From Clostridium frigoris (GTDB lineage: Bacteria > Bacillota > Clostridia > Clostridiales > Clostridiaceae): a stretch of DNA of 64,000 nt. A program made the position numbers and the translations under genes. Positions within the stretch are counted from its first letter, which is position 1. The number at the start of each line of letters is the position of its first letter. The DNA lies in assembly GCF_018861865.1 (NCBI RefSeq), contig NZ_JAHLDV010000006.1, positions 1-64,000 of the forward strand. Direction: 5' to 3'. Shown in pieces: positions 28,801 to 38,578 of the stretch. The notes under the pieces were generated by a model, which was not told where the DNA came from, did not search any database, and was given only the letters and a program-made list of their open reading frames with translations.

Positions 28801-29586
28801 TCATCCACGTAAATTATTAGCCATTTGCCACATTTCATCAGCTGTCTTTAAAGTACTTGAGCTAAGCTGAAAAGCTCTTTGAGTCATAAGCATATCTGTC
28901 ATTTCAGTAGCAATATCAACATTCGATTGTTCTAAGTACCCTTGATCAATAGAATAATCTTTACTATCCATTACCCTTGTGCCAGGTTTTGGCTGAAACA
29001 AATTATCACCTATTGAGATCATAGAATTATCACCTACAACAGTTGAAATCTTTATTTTCCCTACAACAGCATTGTCACCCTTTATAGATACATTGCCGCT
29101 TTGATCAACCTGAAAATTATTGGCAGTAAATTTATAATTTCCATTAACTGTATTAATATTTTTACCACCAGCATCAACTATACTTAATCTGTTTCCCTTC
29201 TCATCAACTATAGTTCCACTTGCATCTGAAAGGAAATTGCCAGCCCTTGTATAAGCCTTACTACCGTCTGGTTGGGTAACTTCAAAATAACCAGTTCCAT
29301 CTATAGCTAAATCAGTTGATAAGCTTGTCTGAGTAAGTGAGCCTTGTGTATTATCTCTTTTCCATTCCCCTACTCTAACACCTGTACCATTTTGGAGTGT
29401 GGTTTTTGAACCAGTACTTACTGGATAACCTTTTCTATCAATTGTCTCGTAAACAAGGTCTTTAAAATTTGTATTAAGCTTTTTATATCCATTTGTATTT
29501 ACATTTGCAATGTTATTTGATATAGTATCTAATTTTTCTTGTTGTGCCATCATAGCACTTTTACTATCCCATATAAGTCTTAACAT
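28801..29586 (-). CDS. flgG: Flagellar distal rod protein FlgG
   Basis: A 261-residue flagellar rod/hook family protein. The N-terminal basal-body rod motif has DTISNNIANVNTNGYKK, the middle carries FlgG-type LAIDGTGYFEV and the C-terminus has LEQSNVDIATEMTDML and QRAFQLSSSTLKT. These terminal helices polymerise in the axial structure. Length and features fit FlgG (the Bacillus counterpart is FlhP). It is the last gene of the operon, 27 bp after flgF, with a GGGGGGAG site. Confidence 0.92.
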   Translation of the reverse strand: MLRLIWDSKSAMMAQQEKLDTISNNIANVNTNGYKKLNTNFKDLVYETIDRKGYPVSTGSKTTLQNGTGVRVGEWKRDNTQGSLTQTSLSTDLAIDGTGYFEVTQPDGSKAYTRAGNFLSDASGTIVDEKGNRLSIVDAGGKNINTVNGNYKFTANNFQVDQSGNVSIKGDNAVVGKIKISTVVGDNSMISIGDNLFQPKPGTRVMDSKDYSIDQGYLEQSNVDIATEMTDMLMTQRAFQLSSSTLKTADEMWQMANNLRG

Positions 29587-29613
29587 ATGTTACTCACTCC
29601 CCCCATTTATATT

Positions 29614-30396
29614 TTATCTAACAGTTCCTACATCATTAACAGCTTTACCTAAAGTCTCATCAATAGCTTGCATAACTTTTTGATTACTTTCAAAATTTCT
29701 CATGATTTCCATCATATTTACCATTTCAGTTGTGACATTAACATTTGATTTTTCAAGAGATCCTTGTCTTACAATAACATTTGAGTTTTGAATAGGATTT
29801 GCTGCAGAGTACAAATTATCTCCAACTTTTTTAATAGTGTTATAATCTTTAAAGTCGACTAAATCAAATTTGTATTGACTTTTACCATTAATATTAACGT
29901 TTCCATATTTATCAGCTTGAAGTTTGCCATCACCTACAAATATCGGTTCTATAGCATTTGTCGCATTATTTTTACCTAAAACTTTATCGCCACTATCAGT
30001 TACTAGATATCCACTTCCATCAACATGAAAATCACCAGTTCTTGTATAATAATTTTTATTAGTTATGCCATTATCACTTTGGACTGTAAAAAAACCCTTT
30101 CCTTCAATTGCAAAATCTGTAGATTTATCTGTTGTTTGTAGAACCCCTTGAGTAAAATCTGTATTCACATCGTCAACTTTACTTCCCTGACTAAGAGAAC
30201 CAATAATATTTTTTGTATTTTTACCATTTACCATTTTGTCATAGTTTTGTATTAAAACATCATCAAATGATTTAACAGAAAGATTCTCAGCTTTATATCC
30301 ATTTGTATTCGAATTTGCTATATTACTAGTTACTACGCTTTGCTTCGCTTCTCCAGTTATTAGTCCCGTAACTGCTGTATATAAGGCTCTAATCAT
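29614..30396 (-). CDS. flgF: Flagellar rod protein FlgF (FlhO)
   Basis: A 260-residue paralogue of the FlgG neighbour, with N-terminal VVTSNIANSNTNGYKAE, central FAIEGKGFFTVQ and C-terminal LEKSNVNVTTEMVNMM. It forms part of the proximal rod. In Bacillus the equivalent pair is FlhO-FlhP; the FlgF and FlgG labels are by similarity and gene order. Its ATG overlaps the stop codon of a tiny upstream membrane protein gene (ATGA). Confidence 0.88.
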   Translation of the reverse strand: MIRALYTAVTGLITGEAKQSVVTSNIANSNTNGYKAENLSVKSFDDVLIQNYDKMVNGKNTKNIIGSLSQGSKVDDVNTDFTQGVLQTTDKSTDFAIEGKGFFTVQSDNGITNKNYYTRTGDFHVDGSGYLVTDSGDKVLGKNNATNAIEPIFVGDGKLQADKYGNVNINGKSQYKFDLVDFKDYNTIKKVGDNLYSAANPIQNSNVIVRQGSLEKSNVNVTTEMVNMMEIMRNFESNQKVMQAIDETLGKAVNDVGTVR

Positions 30397-30617
30397 TTTT
30401 TCACATCCTTAATAATTATTGGCATTTCATCTGGGAAACGCATACCATATCCTCTTGCCTTAATTTCAATATTACCTTTACTCATTTCATAATTTATTTT
30501 TGTCCCAACCAGTAAAATAGAAGCTATAATAAGACCTATTCCTATTCCTATCAAAAGTTTCCTGTCACTTAAAAAGTCTATTAATTTTTTTATCTTATAT
30601 ATAAATCCTTTATTAAT
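30393..30617 (-). CDS. Tiny single-pass membrane protein in the flagellar operon
   Basis: An open frame between the DUF6115 gene and flgF that no ATG opens. It encodes KKLIDFLSDRKLLIGIGIGLII, a transmembrane helix, and a C-terminal tail with IEIKARGYGMRFPDEM, ending in a TGA that overlaps the flgF ATG. The tail resembles short clostridial proteins related to the MltG/YceG N-terminal region. Candidate starts are an ATT (30617) 7 nt after GGGGG, or a TTG at 30554 after AGGAAA. The overlap with both neighbours and the clear membrane helix argue it is translated; the start is uncertain. Confidence 0.6.
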   Translation of the reverse strand: MNKGFIYKIKKLIDFLSDRKLLIGIGIGLIIASILLVGTKINYEMSKGNIEIKARGYGMRFPDEMPIIIKDVKK

Positions 30618-31081
30618 AGTACTTCCCCCTTACCTAAATGCAATACTTCACAAACTTCGTCAATAGATGAACCTTCACTAAATAACCTTTTTATTTCCTC
30701 AACTTTTTCATTACTCTTATTAGGTTCATCTATTGCTTTATTATAATTTTCTTCTACATTATAATTGCTTGTAGTATTTTCATTATCTGTTCTAGTATCA
30801 TCTATAGAAATAGTATTCTTTTTATTTTCGTACTTCGCGTCGTAGTCTTTATGTATTTTTTCATTTTTCACCATAAGCTCTTTAATTTCCATTATTTCGC
30901 TTTGAAGTTCTAAAATGCTTTCAGAAAACTCTCGCCTAAGTTCACCTATCCGAATATCATCATCTTGAATATTTCCCATAGCGTTTCCTAAAACTCCATT
31001 AAAGGACTTGTTTTGTTTTTTTATAGATAATACATTTAAAACTATAAGGATTAGCCCAATAAAAATTAATAAACCTGTCAT
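30590..31081 (-). CDS. DUF6115 family membrane protein
   Basis: A 163-residue protein with one N-terminal transmembrane helix (residues 2-19), a coiled-coil region (about 45-80), a polar asparagine/glutamate-rich linker and a C-terminal helix-turn-helix-like segment (IKRLFSEGSSIDEVCEVLHLGKGEVLLI). This is the layout of the DUF6115 proteins found in clostridial flagellar operons. Function unknown. It lies between sigD and flgF. Confidence 0.78.
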   Translation of the reverse strand: MTGLLIFIGLILIVLNVLSIKKQNKSFNGVLGNAMGNIQDDDIRIGELRREFSESILELQSEIMEIKELMVKNEKIHKDYDAKYENKKNTISIDDTRTDNENTTSNYNVEENYNKAIDEPNKSNEKVEEIKRLFSEGSSIDEVCEVLHLGKGEVLLIKDLYIR

Positions 31082-31131
31082 ATATTCACCCCAAATCTTA
31101 AAAATTTAATTATTAGTATATAATTTATATA

Positions 31132-31860
31132 TTATAAAGCATATTTAAGTTTAGATAAGGCCTTTCTTAGATTTATAAGAGCTCTGCTATGGAGTTGACA
31201 AACTCGTGATTCAGATACGCTCAAAATATTTCCTATTTCCTTAAGAGTAAGACCTTCAAAATAATATAAGGTTAAAACAAGTTTATCTTTTTCTTTAATG
31301 CTATCTAGTCCTAAAGCTAAATATTCAATTTGTTCTTTTTCTTCTAATGCTCCCTCAGGGCTTGGACTCCTATTGTCCTTAATAGTACCACTAAGTGGCA
31401 TGTCATCATCTTCTGAAAAAATCAAATCCTCAAGCGAAACTACGGATATATAATTTATATTGTTTTCAATGCTCGCCACTTCATTTATTGTAATACAAAG
31501 CTCCCTTGCAATTTCATGATTTGTTGGTTCCCTATATAAGCACTTCTGAAGCTTTTCAATAGCTTCGTTGTATCTATTAAGTTTATCCATAGCGCCTTTA
31601 GATATGGGGCTATTACGCCTAAGTTCATCTATCATAGCACCTTTTATTCTTATTGATGCATAACTTGAAAACTTCATACCTTTAGTGGCATCATATTTCC
31701 CTAAAGCATCCATAAGGCCTAGCATACCATAACTAATTAAGTCTTCATATTCAACATACTTAGTTTTGCCAATAATTACTCTAGATGCAATATATTTAAC
31801 TAAGGGTATATGCTTTTTTACAATTTGCTCTCTTATATCATCTGCCTTAGCTATGGACAT
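31132..31860 (-). CDS. sigD: Flagellar RNA polymerase sigma factor (SigD/FliA)
   Basis: A 242-residue sigma factor of the FliA/WhiG group. Region 2 has YEDLISYGMLGLMDALGKYD and FSSYASIRIKGAMIDELRR, region 3 spans about residues 95-160, and region 4 has LKEIGNILSVSESRVCQLHSRAL as the -35-binding helix-turn-helix. It directs transcription of late flagellar genes, such as flagellins, once the hook is complete and the anti-sigma factor FlgM is exported. A GAGGAGG site precedes the ATG. Being in the early operon makes its level track operon expression. Confidence 0.95.
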   Translation of the reverse strand: MSIAKADDIREQIVKKHIPLVKYIASRVIIGKTKYVEYEDLISYGMLGLMDALGKYDATKGMKFSSYASIRIKGAMIDELRRNSPISKGAMDKLNRYNEAIEKLQKCLYREPTNHEIARELCITINEVASIENNINYISVVSLEDLIFSEDDDMPLSGTIKDNRSPSPEGALEEKEQIEYLALGLDSIKEKDKLVLTLYYFEGLTLKEIGNILSVSESRVCQLHSRALINLRKALSKLKYAL

Positions 31861-31872
31861 TTAAAAACCTCC

Positions 31873-32517
31873 TCAAATTTTTTTCATTTGATTTCTCATA
31901 AGTTGAAAGATATATCTAATAAGTTGCTCGCGAGTTGCGTTATCTAAAGATTCGAAACTAAGACCACAAATAAACCTACCGTCATCTTCTTTCGTTATCC
32001 TCTTTGTTTTCCCCACAATGAGTATCTCTTCTTCGTTTACAGTTAATGATACTAATAGAAAATCATTAGGGCTAACTTCCTCAGACACCTTAACTTTCAT
32101 GCCACCACCACTTAAATCAACAACTACTGTCTTTAAATATTTACTATTATCAATAGTACTATGATTGACTTTCGGCTCATTCTTAAAATTTATATATTTA
32201 GCAGCTTTTATCAATGGTACTCTAACATATTTTCTTCTTTGTATCTTTTTTATTTCCACTGGTTTTGCTAACAGTAGAATGGGTATATTTTCAAATTTAC
32301 GTCCTATAATTGAAGATGCAAATTTATAAATATTTTCTTCTTCGTAATAGATTACATCAATAATTGCTCCTTTTGACAATGGGAGATACTCTCCAGCATT
32401 GGTAGGAATACTAATTGCTATGTAATCGTCTGTTACGTCTTGCACATTGCTATTAAAATATTTTTCATCAACTAATATTTCTAGCTTCTTATTTAATTTA
32501 AAGTCAACTTTAATCAA
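31873..32517 (-). CDS. PilZ-domain c-di-GMP-binding flagellar brake protein
   Basis: A 214-residue YcgR-like protein with an N-terminal YcgR-type domain (residues 1-90) and a C-terminal PilZ domain. The c-di-GMP-binding residues are present: the RRKYVR motif near residue 97 and DLSGGGMKV near 135. Such proteins slow or redirect the motor when c-di-GMP rises. Its place between flhG and sigD matches other clostridial operons and links motility to c-di-GMP. Confidence 0.9.
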   Translation of the reverse strand: MIKVDFKLNKKLEILVDEKYFNSNVQDVTDDYIAISIPTNAGEYLPLSKGAIIDVIYYEEENIYKFASSIIGRKFENIPILLLAKPVEIKKIQRRKYVRVPLIKAAKYINFKNEPKVNHSTIDNSKYLKTVVVDLSGGGMKVKVSEEVSPNDFLLVSLTVNEEEILIVGKTKRITKEDDGRFICGLSFESLDNATREQLIRYIFQLMRNQMKKI

Positions 32518-32530
32518 CTATCACAACCCC

Positions 32531-33391
32531 TTATGAAAAAATACTGAAAATTTTCTTAAATAGCCCCTCTATACCACTACCACATGCTTTATCCTTCTCG
32601 CCTGCAATTTTACTTGCAATTTTATTTATATCCTGAGCCGCACCAGAATTCGGATAACTTACAACTACAGGCTGTTGTTGCCTTACTGCATAAGACAATT
32701 TCTTATCCTCACTAATTTTACCCAAATACTCCAGTTTCATATCTAGAAATTTAGTAACAGCATTATTAAATTTATTAAAGGTTAAATTAGCTTCATTATT
32801 GTCAAGGGACCTATTTATTATAACTTTAGCAGAATTTTTAATATTAAAATGCTTAACAGCCTTGAGTAAACTATACGCATCAGTTAGCGACGTAGGTTCG
32901 GGTGTTGTTACAATTACTAAATCTTCTGAGCAAGCAATAAATCCCAAAACACTTTTGTTTACACCAGCTCCTGTATCCATTATTATATAATCAAGACCTG
33001 TTAAAGCTGTAAGCTTATTTAAAAACATATTTCTTTCTATTGCTGTTAAATCCTCAACTTTTGTAAGGGCTGAACCACCTGGGAGAAGTTTTACGCCATA
33101 TGGACCAGTTAAAACAACTTCCTCTATTTCTTTACCTTTACTTATAACATCAAATACACTATATCTTGATGAGCATCCCATTATAATATCATCATTTCCC
33201 ATACCAACATCTGCATCAAAAATCATAACTTTTTTGCCCATCTTTTGAAGTGCTATAGATAAATTTACTACTATATTGCTTTTACCTACTCCTCCTTTAC
33301 CAGAAGTAACGGTTATAATTCTTGGTTGCAAATCCACCTTATTATCATTTTTTACAACCATTTGTCTAAGTCTTTGTGCTTGGTCTAGCAT
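32531..33391 (-). CDS. flhG: MinD-like ATPase FlhG (YlxH)
   Basis: A 286-residue ParA/MinD-family ATPase. The deviant Walker A is SGKGGVGKSN (residues 30-39), Walker B-like text is DADVGMGNDD and a further motif is MDTGAGVNKSV. FlhG controls flagellum number and location with the SRP-type GTPase FlhF, whose gene is directly upstream and overlaps by seven bases. A C-terminal amphipathic helix (EGLFKKIFSIF) fits membrane targeting. Confidence 0.93.
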   Translation of the reverse strand: MLDQAQRLRQMVVKNDNKVDLQPRIITVTSGKGGVGKSNIVVNLSIALQKMGKKVMIFDADVGMGNDDIIMGCSSRYSVFDVISKGKEIEEVVLTGPYGVKLLPGGSALTKVEDLTAIERNMFLNKLTALTGLDYIIMDTGAGVNKSVLGFIACSEDLVIVTTPEPTSLTDAYSLLKAVKHFNIKNSAKVIINRSLDNNEANLTFNKFNNAVTKFLDMKLEYLGKISEDKKLSYAVRQQQPVVVSYPNSGAAQDINKIASKIAGEKDKACGSGIEGLFKKIFSIFS

Positions 33392-34653
33392 ATAGAATCC
33401 TCTCCTAATATAAGACTAACAATTGAATCAGCAGATAACTCTTTAATATCATCAGGTACATTTTGACCAGTTGACACAAAACTAAGAGGTACTTTAGCTG
33501 TTTCTAGTATATTTAGTATAGATCCATAAGTGGAAGTTTCATCTAATTTAGTTACTATTATACTATTATAATTCAAAATTTGGTATCCTTCAATAATATA
33601 TTTCATATCACTATTTTTTGTTGTAGAACTTAGTACTAAATGGATATTTTTTGTATCTACTTTTTCTACAAATGTTCGAAGCTCAGCTATTTGCATTTTG
33701 TTTTTACTACTTCGCCCTGTAGTATCAATCAACACTACCTCACATTCACTCATACTTTCTATTGCTTTGTCCATATCATTCATGCTATATACAACCTTAA
33801 AAGGTAAATTCATAATATCAGCATAGGTTTTTAGCTGTTCTACTGCACCTATTCTATAAGTGTCTACAGTAATGAGACCTACCTTTTTTCCTTCGGCTAG
33901 TGCAAGCTTACCTGCAAGTTTTGCTATTGTAGTAGTTTTTCCTACACCCGTTGGACCTACAAGCACTATTCTGCCTTCGAGTTTTGGCTTGACTACATGA
34001 ATTATTTCTCTTAATACAATTTTTAATTTTTCAATATCACTCTCTTCAGTTTTATTATTTTTAACTTTCATCATTATATTTTCAATGTTTTCACTATCTA
34101 CCTCATTCTCAAATAATATTTTTTCTATGTCACTCTTTTTATTTTCCATTGGCTTCCCCGCAAGTGAAATCTCGCCCTTTTGAGCGAGGTCACTTTTTTG
34201 AGCAAGCTCAGTAATCATAGTTTTCATTTTCATCATTTCACTCATTAAGTTCTCTGAATTATTTTCACTTTGACTCGGAGTTTTATGTATAAAATTAGTT
34301 TGTTTTTGATTATCACCTGGGAAATCATTTTTTGCATTTTCCTCATGTAGAACTTTTTTTATTGCTTCGATACTATTTCGTTCTATATTATTTAATTCAT
34401 CAGTATTTCTATTATTATTATTTCTATTATCACTATTTACCACATTACTCTTTACTGTATTTTGCTTTTTCTCATTTAATACTTCATTTTCAACTGCAGC
34501 AGTAACTTCAATAATTTTGCCAGAAAAATATCCCTTTATTCCAGGTTTTCTAATTTTCCTTTGACTTATAATTACTGCATCTGTTCCTAGTTCATATCTT
34601 ATTCTTGTCATGGCTTCATTCATGGTATTAACTATATAACGTTTTATGATCAT
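33385..34653 (-). CDS. flhF: Flagellar biosynthesis SRP-type GTPase FlhF
   Basis: A 422-residue protein with a basic N-terminal B domain, an N domain and an SRP G domain. G1 is GPTGVGKTTT at 233-242, then VDTYRIGAVEQL, the IDTTGR motif and TKLDET. FlhF marks the site of flagellum assembly and partners FlhG. A polar asparagine/glutamate linker (residues 60-170) is unstructured. The start overlaps the end of flhA by one base. Confidence 0.95.
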   Translation of the reverse strand: MIIKRYIVNTMNEAMTRIRYELGTDAVIISQRKIRKPGIKGYFSGKIIEVTAAVENEVLNEKKQNTVKSNVVNSDNRNNNNRNTDELNNIERNSIEAIKKVLHEENAKNDFPGDNQKQTNFIHKTPSQSENNSENLMSEMMKMKTMITELAQKSDLAQKGEISLAGKPMENKKSDIEKILFENEVDSENIENIMMKVKNNKTEESDIEKLKIVLREIIHVVKPKLEGRIVLVGPTGVGKTTTIAKLAGKLALAEGKKVGLITVDTYRIGAVEQLKTYADIMNLPFKVVYSMNDMDKAIESMSECEVVLIDTTGRSSKNKMQIAELRTFVEKVDTKNIHLVLSSTTKNSDMKYIIEGYQILNYNSIIVTKLDETSTYGSILNILETAKVPLSFVSTGQNVPDDIKELSADSIVSLILGEDSIC

Positions 34654-36716
34654 TATAGAGTCACAACTCCTTCAGTTTTAATCTCAACTTCGTTTGGTAT
34701 CTCATTAAGAGAAAGCACACAGACCGTAGGAAATACCATTTCAATTAGTCTTCTAAATGCTGGTCTTATCTTAGGAGATACAAGTATTACTGGTTGGTTA
34801 TTATTGAAATAAATTGTATTAATATTTTCTTTAATAGAATTTAGTATTTTAGAAGTAGTATCTGGATCAACTGCTGGGAAAGAACCTTGTAGAGATTTTT
34901 GAATATTATTTGCGATAATATTATCCACTTCAGGCGAAAGCGTCATAATTGTCATAACCCCATTATCGTCAATTAGCCCATTACAAATGCTTCGTCCTAG
35001 CGCGAAACGTACATACTCTGTTAGTACTTCTGTGTCCTTTGTTATTCTAGCATTATCAGCTAAAGATTCTAGAATAGTTACCATATCTTTTATCGCAACT
35101 TTTTCTTTAAGAAGACTTTGAAGAACCTTTTGTACTTCACCAATTGTCATAAGATCTGGTATTAATTCTTCAACTACAGTATTGTATTTTTCTTTAACCG
35201 AATCAATTAATAACTTAGTTTCCTGTCTTCCTAGAAGTTCAAAAGCATGATTCTTAATAGTTTCCGTTAAATGAGTTACCATTACAGTAGTTGGGTCTAC
35301 AACTGTTAACCCCTTAATTTCAGCATCTTCTCTTTGGTCATTATTTATCCATACTGCTGGTAATCCAAATGTTGGTTCAATAGTATTAATACCTTGAATA
35401 GTAATATCTTCTGAACTTGGATCAATGCAAAGTAACATGCTTGGCATTAATTCACCTTTAATTATTACAGTACCTCTTATCTTAACTACGTATTCATTTG
35501 TTTTTAGTTGCAAATTATCTTTAATTCTAATAGGTTGTACAACAATTCCCATCTCTAATGCACATTGCCTTCTTACTGATGCTATTCTTTGTAATAAATC
35601 TCCCCCTGTAGCTTCATCTGCAAGTGGTATTAATCCATAACCTATCTCTATCTCCATAGGTTCAACAGAAATTAAGTTCATTACATCTTCTGGTTCTCTA
35701 TTTTCTGTTTCAAAAGATTCTTGTTCTTCAGTTTCTGATTTTATTATTTTTTGATCGTTTGCATCCTTGTTTAAGAAATACGCGCTAGCTGCTAGTGCAA
35801 TAGCGAGTATTATAAAAACAAAATGAGGCATTCCTGGAATGCAAGCTAAAACTACTAATACTACTGATGCCAAAGCAATAGCCTTTGGGAATGTAGTAAG
35901 CTGCGACGTTATTTGGGTTCCTAAATTTGTATCACTACCAGATCTAGTAACCAAAATACCTGATGCGGTTGATATTAAAAGAGCTGGTATTTGACTTACA
36001 AGTCCATCTCCAACTGTAAGCCTAACATATGTAGTTGCAGCATTCCCAATTGGCATACCAAGCATTACAACACCTATAATTATTCCACCGAAGATATTAA
36101 TTATAGTAATAATTATACCTGCTATTGCATCTCCTTTTACGAACTTTGATGCACCATCCATAGCTCCATAAAAACTAGCTTCATCTTGAAGTTTTGTTCT
36201 CCTATCTCTTGCTTGTTCCTCAGTTATAGCGCCTGCATTCAGATCAGCATCTATACTCATTTGTTTTCCTGGCATAGCATCTAATGTAAACCTTGCCGAA
36301 ACTTCAGATACACGACCAGCACCGCTTGTAATAACAACAAACTGTATAATAATTATAATTAAGAAAATAATTATTCCAACTACATAATTACCACCAACAA
36401 CAAACTCACCAAAAGCTTCTATAATATCTCCTGCATAAGCCTGAGTTAATACAAGTCTTGTAGATGAAATATTTAATCCTAATCTTAAAAGTGTTGTAAT
36501 TAAGAGTAATGTTGGAAACACTGAAAATTGCAAAACTTCTGTTGTAAACATTGTTAACAATAAAATTACAACTGCGAGTGTAATATTGAATGCAATTATT
36601 ACATCAAGAAGAGCTGTTGGTAAAGGAATAATTATCATTAAAACTATCCCGATTACACCAAATGGAACTATTACATCCAAATTATTTTTAATGTTAAATC
36701 TTGATTTTTCAGCCAC
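34653..36716 (-). CDS. flhA: Flagellar export gate protein FlhA
   Basis: A 687-residue FlhA, the central export gate of the flagellar type III apparatus. Eight N-terminal transmembrane segments (to about residue 320) include the FHIPEP-family core LTRLGLNISSTRLVL and the DAMPGKQMSIDADLNAG loop. The large cytoplasmic ring domain follows. I place the start at GTG 36716 (MAEKSRFN), 9 nt after AAAGG; an ATG at 36725 touches that site. Confidence 0.96.
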   Translation of the reverse strand: MAEKSRFNIKNNLDVIVPFGVIGIVLMIIIPLPTALLDVIIAFNITLAVVILLLTMFTTEVLQFSVFPTLLLITTLLRLGLNISSTRLVLTQAYAGDIIEAFGEFVVGGNYVVGIIIFLIIIIIQFVVITSGAGRVSEVSARFTLDAMPGKQMSIDADLNAGAITEEQARDRRTKLQDEASFYGAMDGASKFVKGDAIAGIIITIINIFGGIIIGVVMLGMPIGNAATTYVRLTVGDGLVSQIPALLISTASGILVTRSGSDTNLGTQITSQLTTFPKAIALASVVLVVLACIPGMPHFVFIILAIALAASAYFLNKDANDQKIIKSETEEQESFETENREPEDVMNLISVEPMEIEIGYGLIPLADEATGGDLLQRIASVRRQCALEMGIVVQPIRIKDNLQLKTNEYVVKIRGTVIIKGELMPSMLLCIDPSSEDITIQGINTIEPTFGLPAVWINNDQREDAEIKGLTVVDPTTVMVTHLTETIKNHAFELLGRQETKLLIDSVKEKYNTVVEELIPDLMTIGEVQKVLQSLLKEKVAIKDMVTILESLADNARITKDTEVLTEYVRFALGRSICNGLIDDNGVMTIMTLSPEVDNIIANNIQKSLQGSFPAVDPDTTSKILNSIKENINTIYFNNNQPVILVSPKIRPAFRRLIEMVFPTVCVLSLNEIPNEVEIKTEGVVTL

Positions 36717-36731
36717 AAATATCATCCTTTA

Positions 36732-38567
36732 CTATTTTTTCTTCAGTTTATATACCAATGCTAATATCTCTGCTACTGCTTGATACATATCAGCTGGGAT
36801 TTCTGAGCCTACATCCAATTCCTTGTATATTAACCTTGCTAAAGGTTTGTTTTCAATAATTGGGATATCATTTTCACTTGCAATTTCTTTTATCTTTATT
36901 GCTACATTATCTGCACCTATTGCCACAACTATAGGTGCTCCATCCCCTCCTTGCTCATACTTAATAGCAATAGCTAAGTGGGTTGGATTTGTAATGACAA
37001 CTGTTGCATCAGGTACGTCTTGCATCATTCTACCAGATGCCATTTCTCTTTGTTTTTGCCTAATTTTTGATTTAATTTGTGGGTCTCCTTCTTGTTGCTT
37101 ATATTCTTCCTTAATTTCCTGCATACTCATTTTTAGTTCTTTATTATGTTTATATTTCTGATAAGCGAAATCAATTATAGATATTATAAGCATAAATAAT
37201 GCTATTTTAAAAAATATATCCACAACAAGACTTCCAAATGCCGCCAAAATAGCTTCTATTTTTAAACTCCCGTATGTCATTATTTGCATATAATTATTTT
37301 TTACAAATTTATAAGCTATTATTGATATAACAGTAACTATTGCTAAATTTTTCATCAAATCCACCACTGATCTCATTGAGAACATTTTCTTAAAACCACT
37401 TATGGGATCTAGTTTTTTAAGATCTGGTTTGAGTGGTTCACCTGTAAATATAAACCCAGATTGCATGAGACTTGCAACTATTCCCATTATCATAATAGGA
37501 ACCACAATTGGTAAAATCAAAATAGCAAATTTCATGAGAGATACAAGGAGCACAGTTTTAAAAGTATACTCTGTAAGTGTAAAGTTTAAATAATTGTTTA
37601 AAAAAAGAATTAATATACCTTTTAAATTGTCTAAAGTATACGCACCAAGAGTTACCATTAAAATTGTTACTGTGAGTAGTGTTGTAGTAGAAGATAATTC
37701 CTTACTTTTAGCGACTTGACCTTTTTTCTTTGATTCACTTTTCTTCTTAGGAGTAGCCTCTTCAGTTTTTTCACCGCTATCAGCTGATACAAATACAAGT
37801 AGTGGTATAACTTTATATAAACCCTTAATTATATCTGGAATAGTGTAAAAAGAATTCACTATTAATTGTATAACAGCTGGAAGCACTAATGAAAAACAAG
37901 CAAGTCCTATTACTATTTTTATTGGCATACCTAAAATCATAACATTTAATTGTGGTACTGTTCTTGAAACAAGACCAATACTTAAATCTGTTATAATAAT
38001 TATTAAAATAACTGGTATTGCTATTTTGAGTCCCAGTGTGAAAAACTCTATAAAAACTTTCACCATCATCATAGCCGTTTGCTGCGATAATATAAACTTT
38101 CCAATTTCAACATTATTGAATGAATCGATAATTGCCCTAATTAACATATGATGGCCATCCACCACGAAGAACATTACCATACTTACCCAATAAAGTAAAT
38201 TTCCAAGTAAAGTAACATTATCGTTAGATATCGGATCAAACATACTCATCATAGAAAATCCGATTTGGAAATCCATAAGCTGCCCAGCCATTTGAGCAGA
38301 ATAAAAACAAAACTTTGTTAAGTACCCAAGCATTAAACCAGTAACAACCTCTGAAACGCAAAATATTATAAGCGTTGCATTGTTAGTAATTAAATTTACA
38401 TTTTGATAATTAATACCTGGCATAATTATATAAGTGAAAACAATACAAAATCCGACCTTTAGCATAGCCGGAGCAGATTTAGGGAAGAAAATTGGTAAAC
38501 TCATAAAGAATGCTGATATTCTAAGGAGTACCATGATAAAGCCTAAATAGTAAACCATATTAGTCAA
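36732..38567 (-). CDS. fliR/flhB: Fused flagellar export protein FliR-FlhB
   Basis: A 611-residue fusion. Residues 1-255 are FliR (six membrane segments, GFSMMSMFDP). From about 264 the text turns into a complete FlhB start (EKTEEATPKKKSESKKKGQV), followed by four FlhB helices and its cytoplasmic domain. The autocleavage motif NPTH is at 527-530. The two proteins normally sit together in the export gate, where FlhB acts as the substrate-specificity switch. Such fusions are known in clostridia; here the frame is continuous, with no stop between the parts. Confidence 0.95.
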   Translation of the reverse strand: MTNMVYYLGFIMVLLRISAFFMSLPIFFPKSAPAMLKVGFCIVFTYIIMPGINYQNVNLITNNATLIIFCVSEVVTGLMLGYLTKFCFYSAQMAGQLMDFQIGFSMMSMFDPISNDNVTLLGNLLYWVSMVMFFVVDGHHMLIRAIIDSFNNVEIGKFILSQQTAMMMVKVFIEFFTLGLKIAIPVILIIIITDLSIGLVSRTVPQLNVMILGMPIKIVIGLACFSLVLPAVIQLIVNSFYTIPDIIKGLYKVIPLLVFVSADSGEKTEEATPKKKSESKKKGQVAKSKELSSTTTLLTVTILMVTLGAYTLDNLKGILILFLNNYLNFTLTEYTFKTVLLVSLMKFAILILPIVVPIMIMGIVASLMQSGFIFTGEPLKPDLKKLDPISGFKKMFSMRSVVDLMKNLAIVTVISIIAYKFVKNNYMQIMTYGSLKIEAILAAFGSLVVDIFFKIALFMLIISIIDFAYQKYKHNKELKMSMQEIKEEYKQQEGDPQIKSKIRQKQREMASGRMMQDVPDATVVITNPTHLAIAIKYEQGGDGAPIVVAIGADNVAIKIKEIASENDIPIIENKPLARLIYKELDVGSEIPADMYQAVAEILALVYKLKKK

Positions 38568-38578
38568 AACAATTCCAC

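Noticed and set aside
36732-38567. FliR-FlhB as a frameshift artefact
   Set aside because: The frame is continuous, the FlhB start motif is intact after a short linker, and such fusions are known in clostridia.
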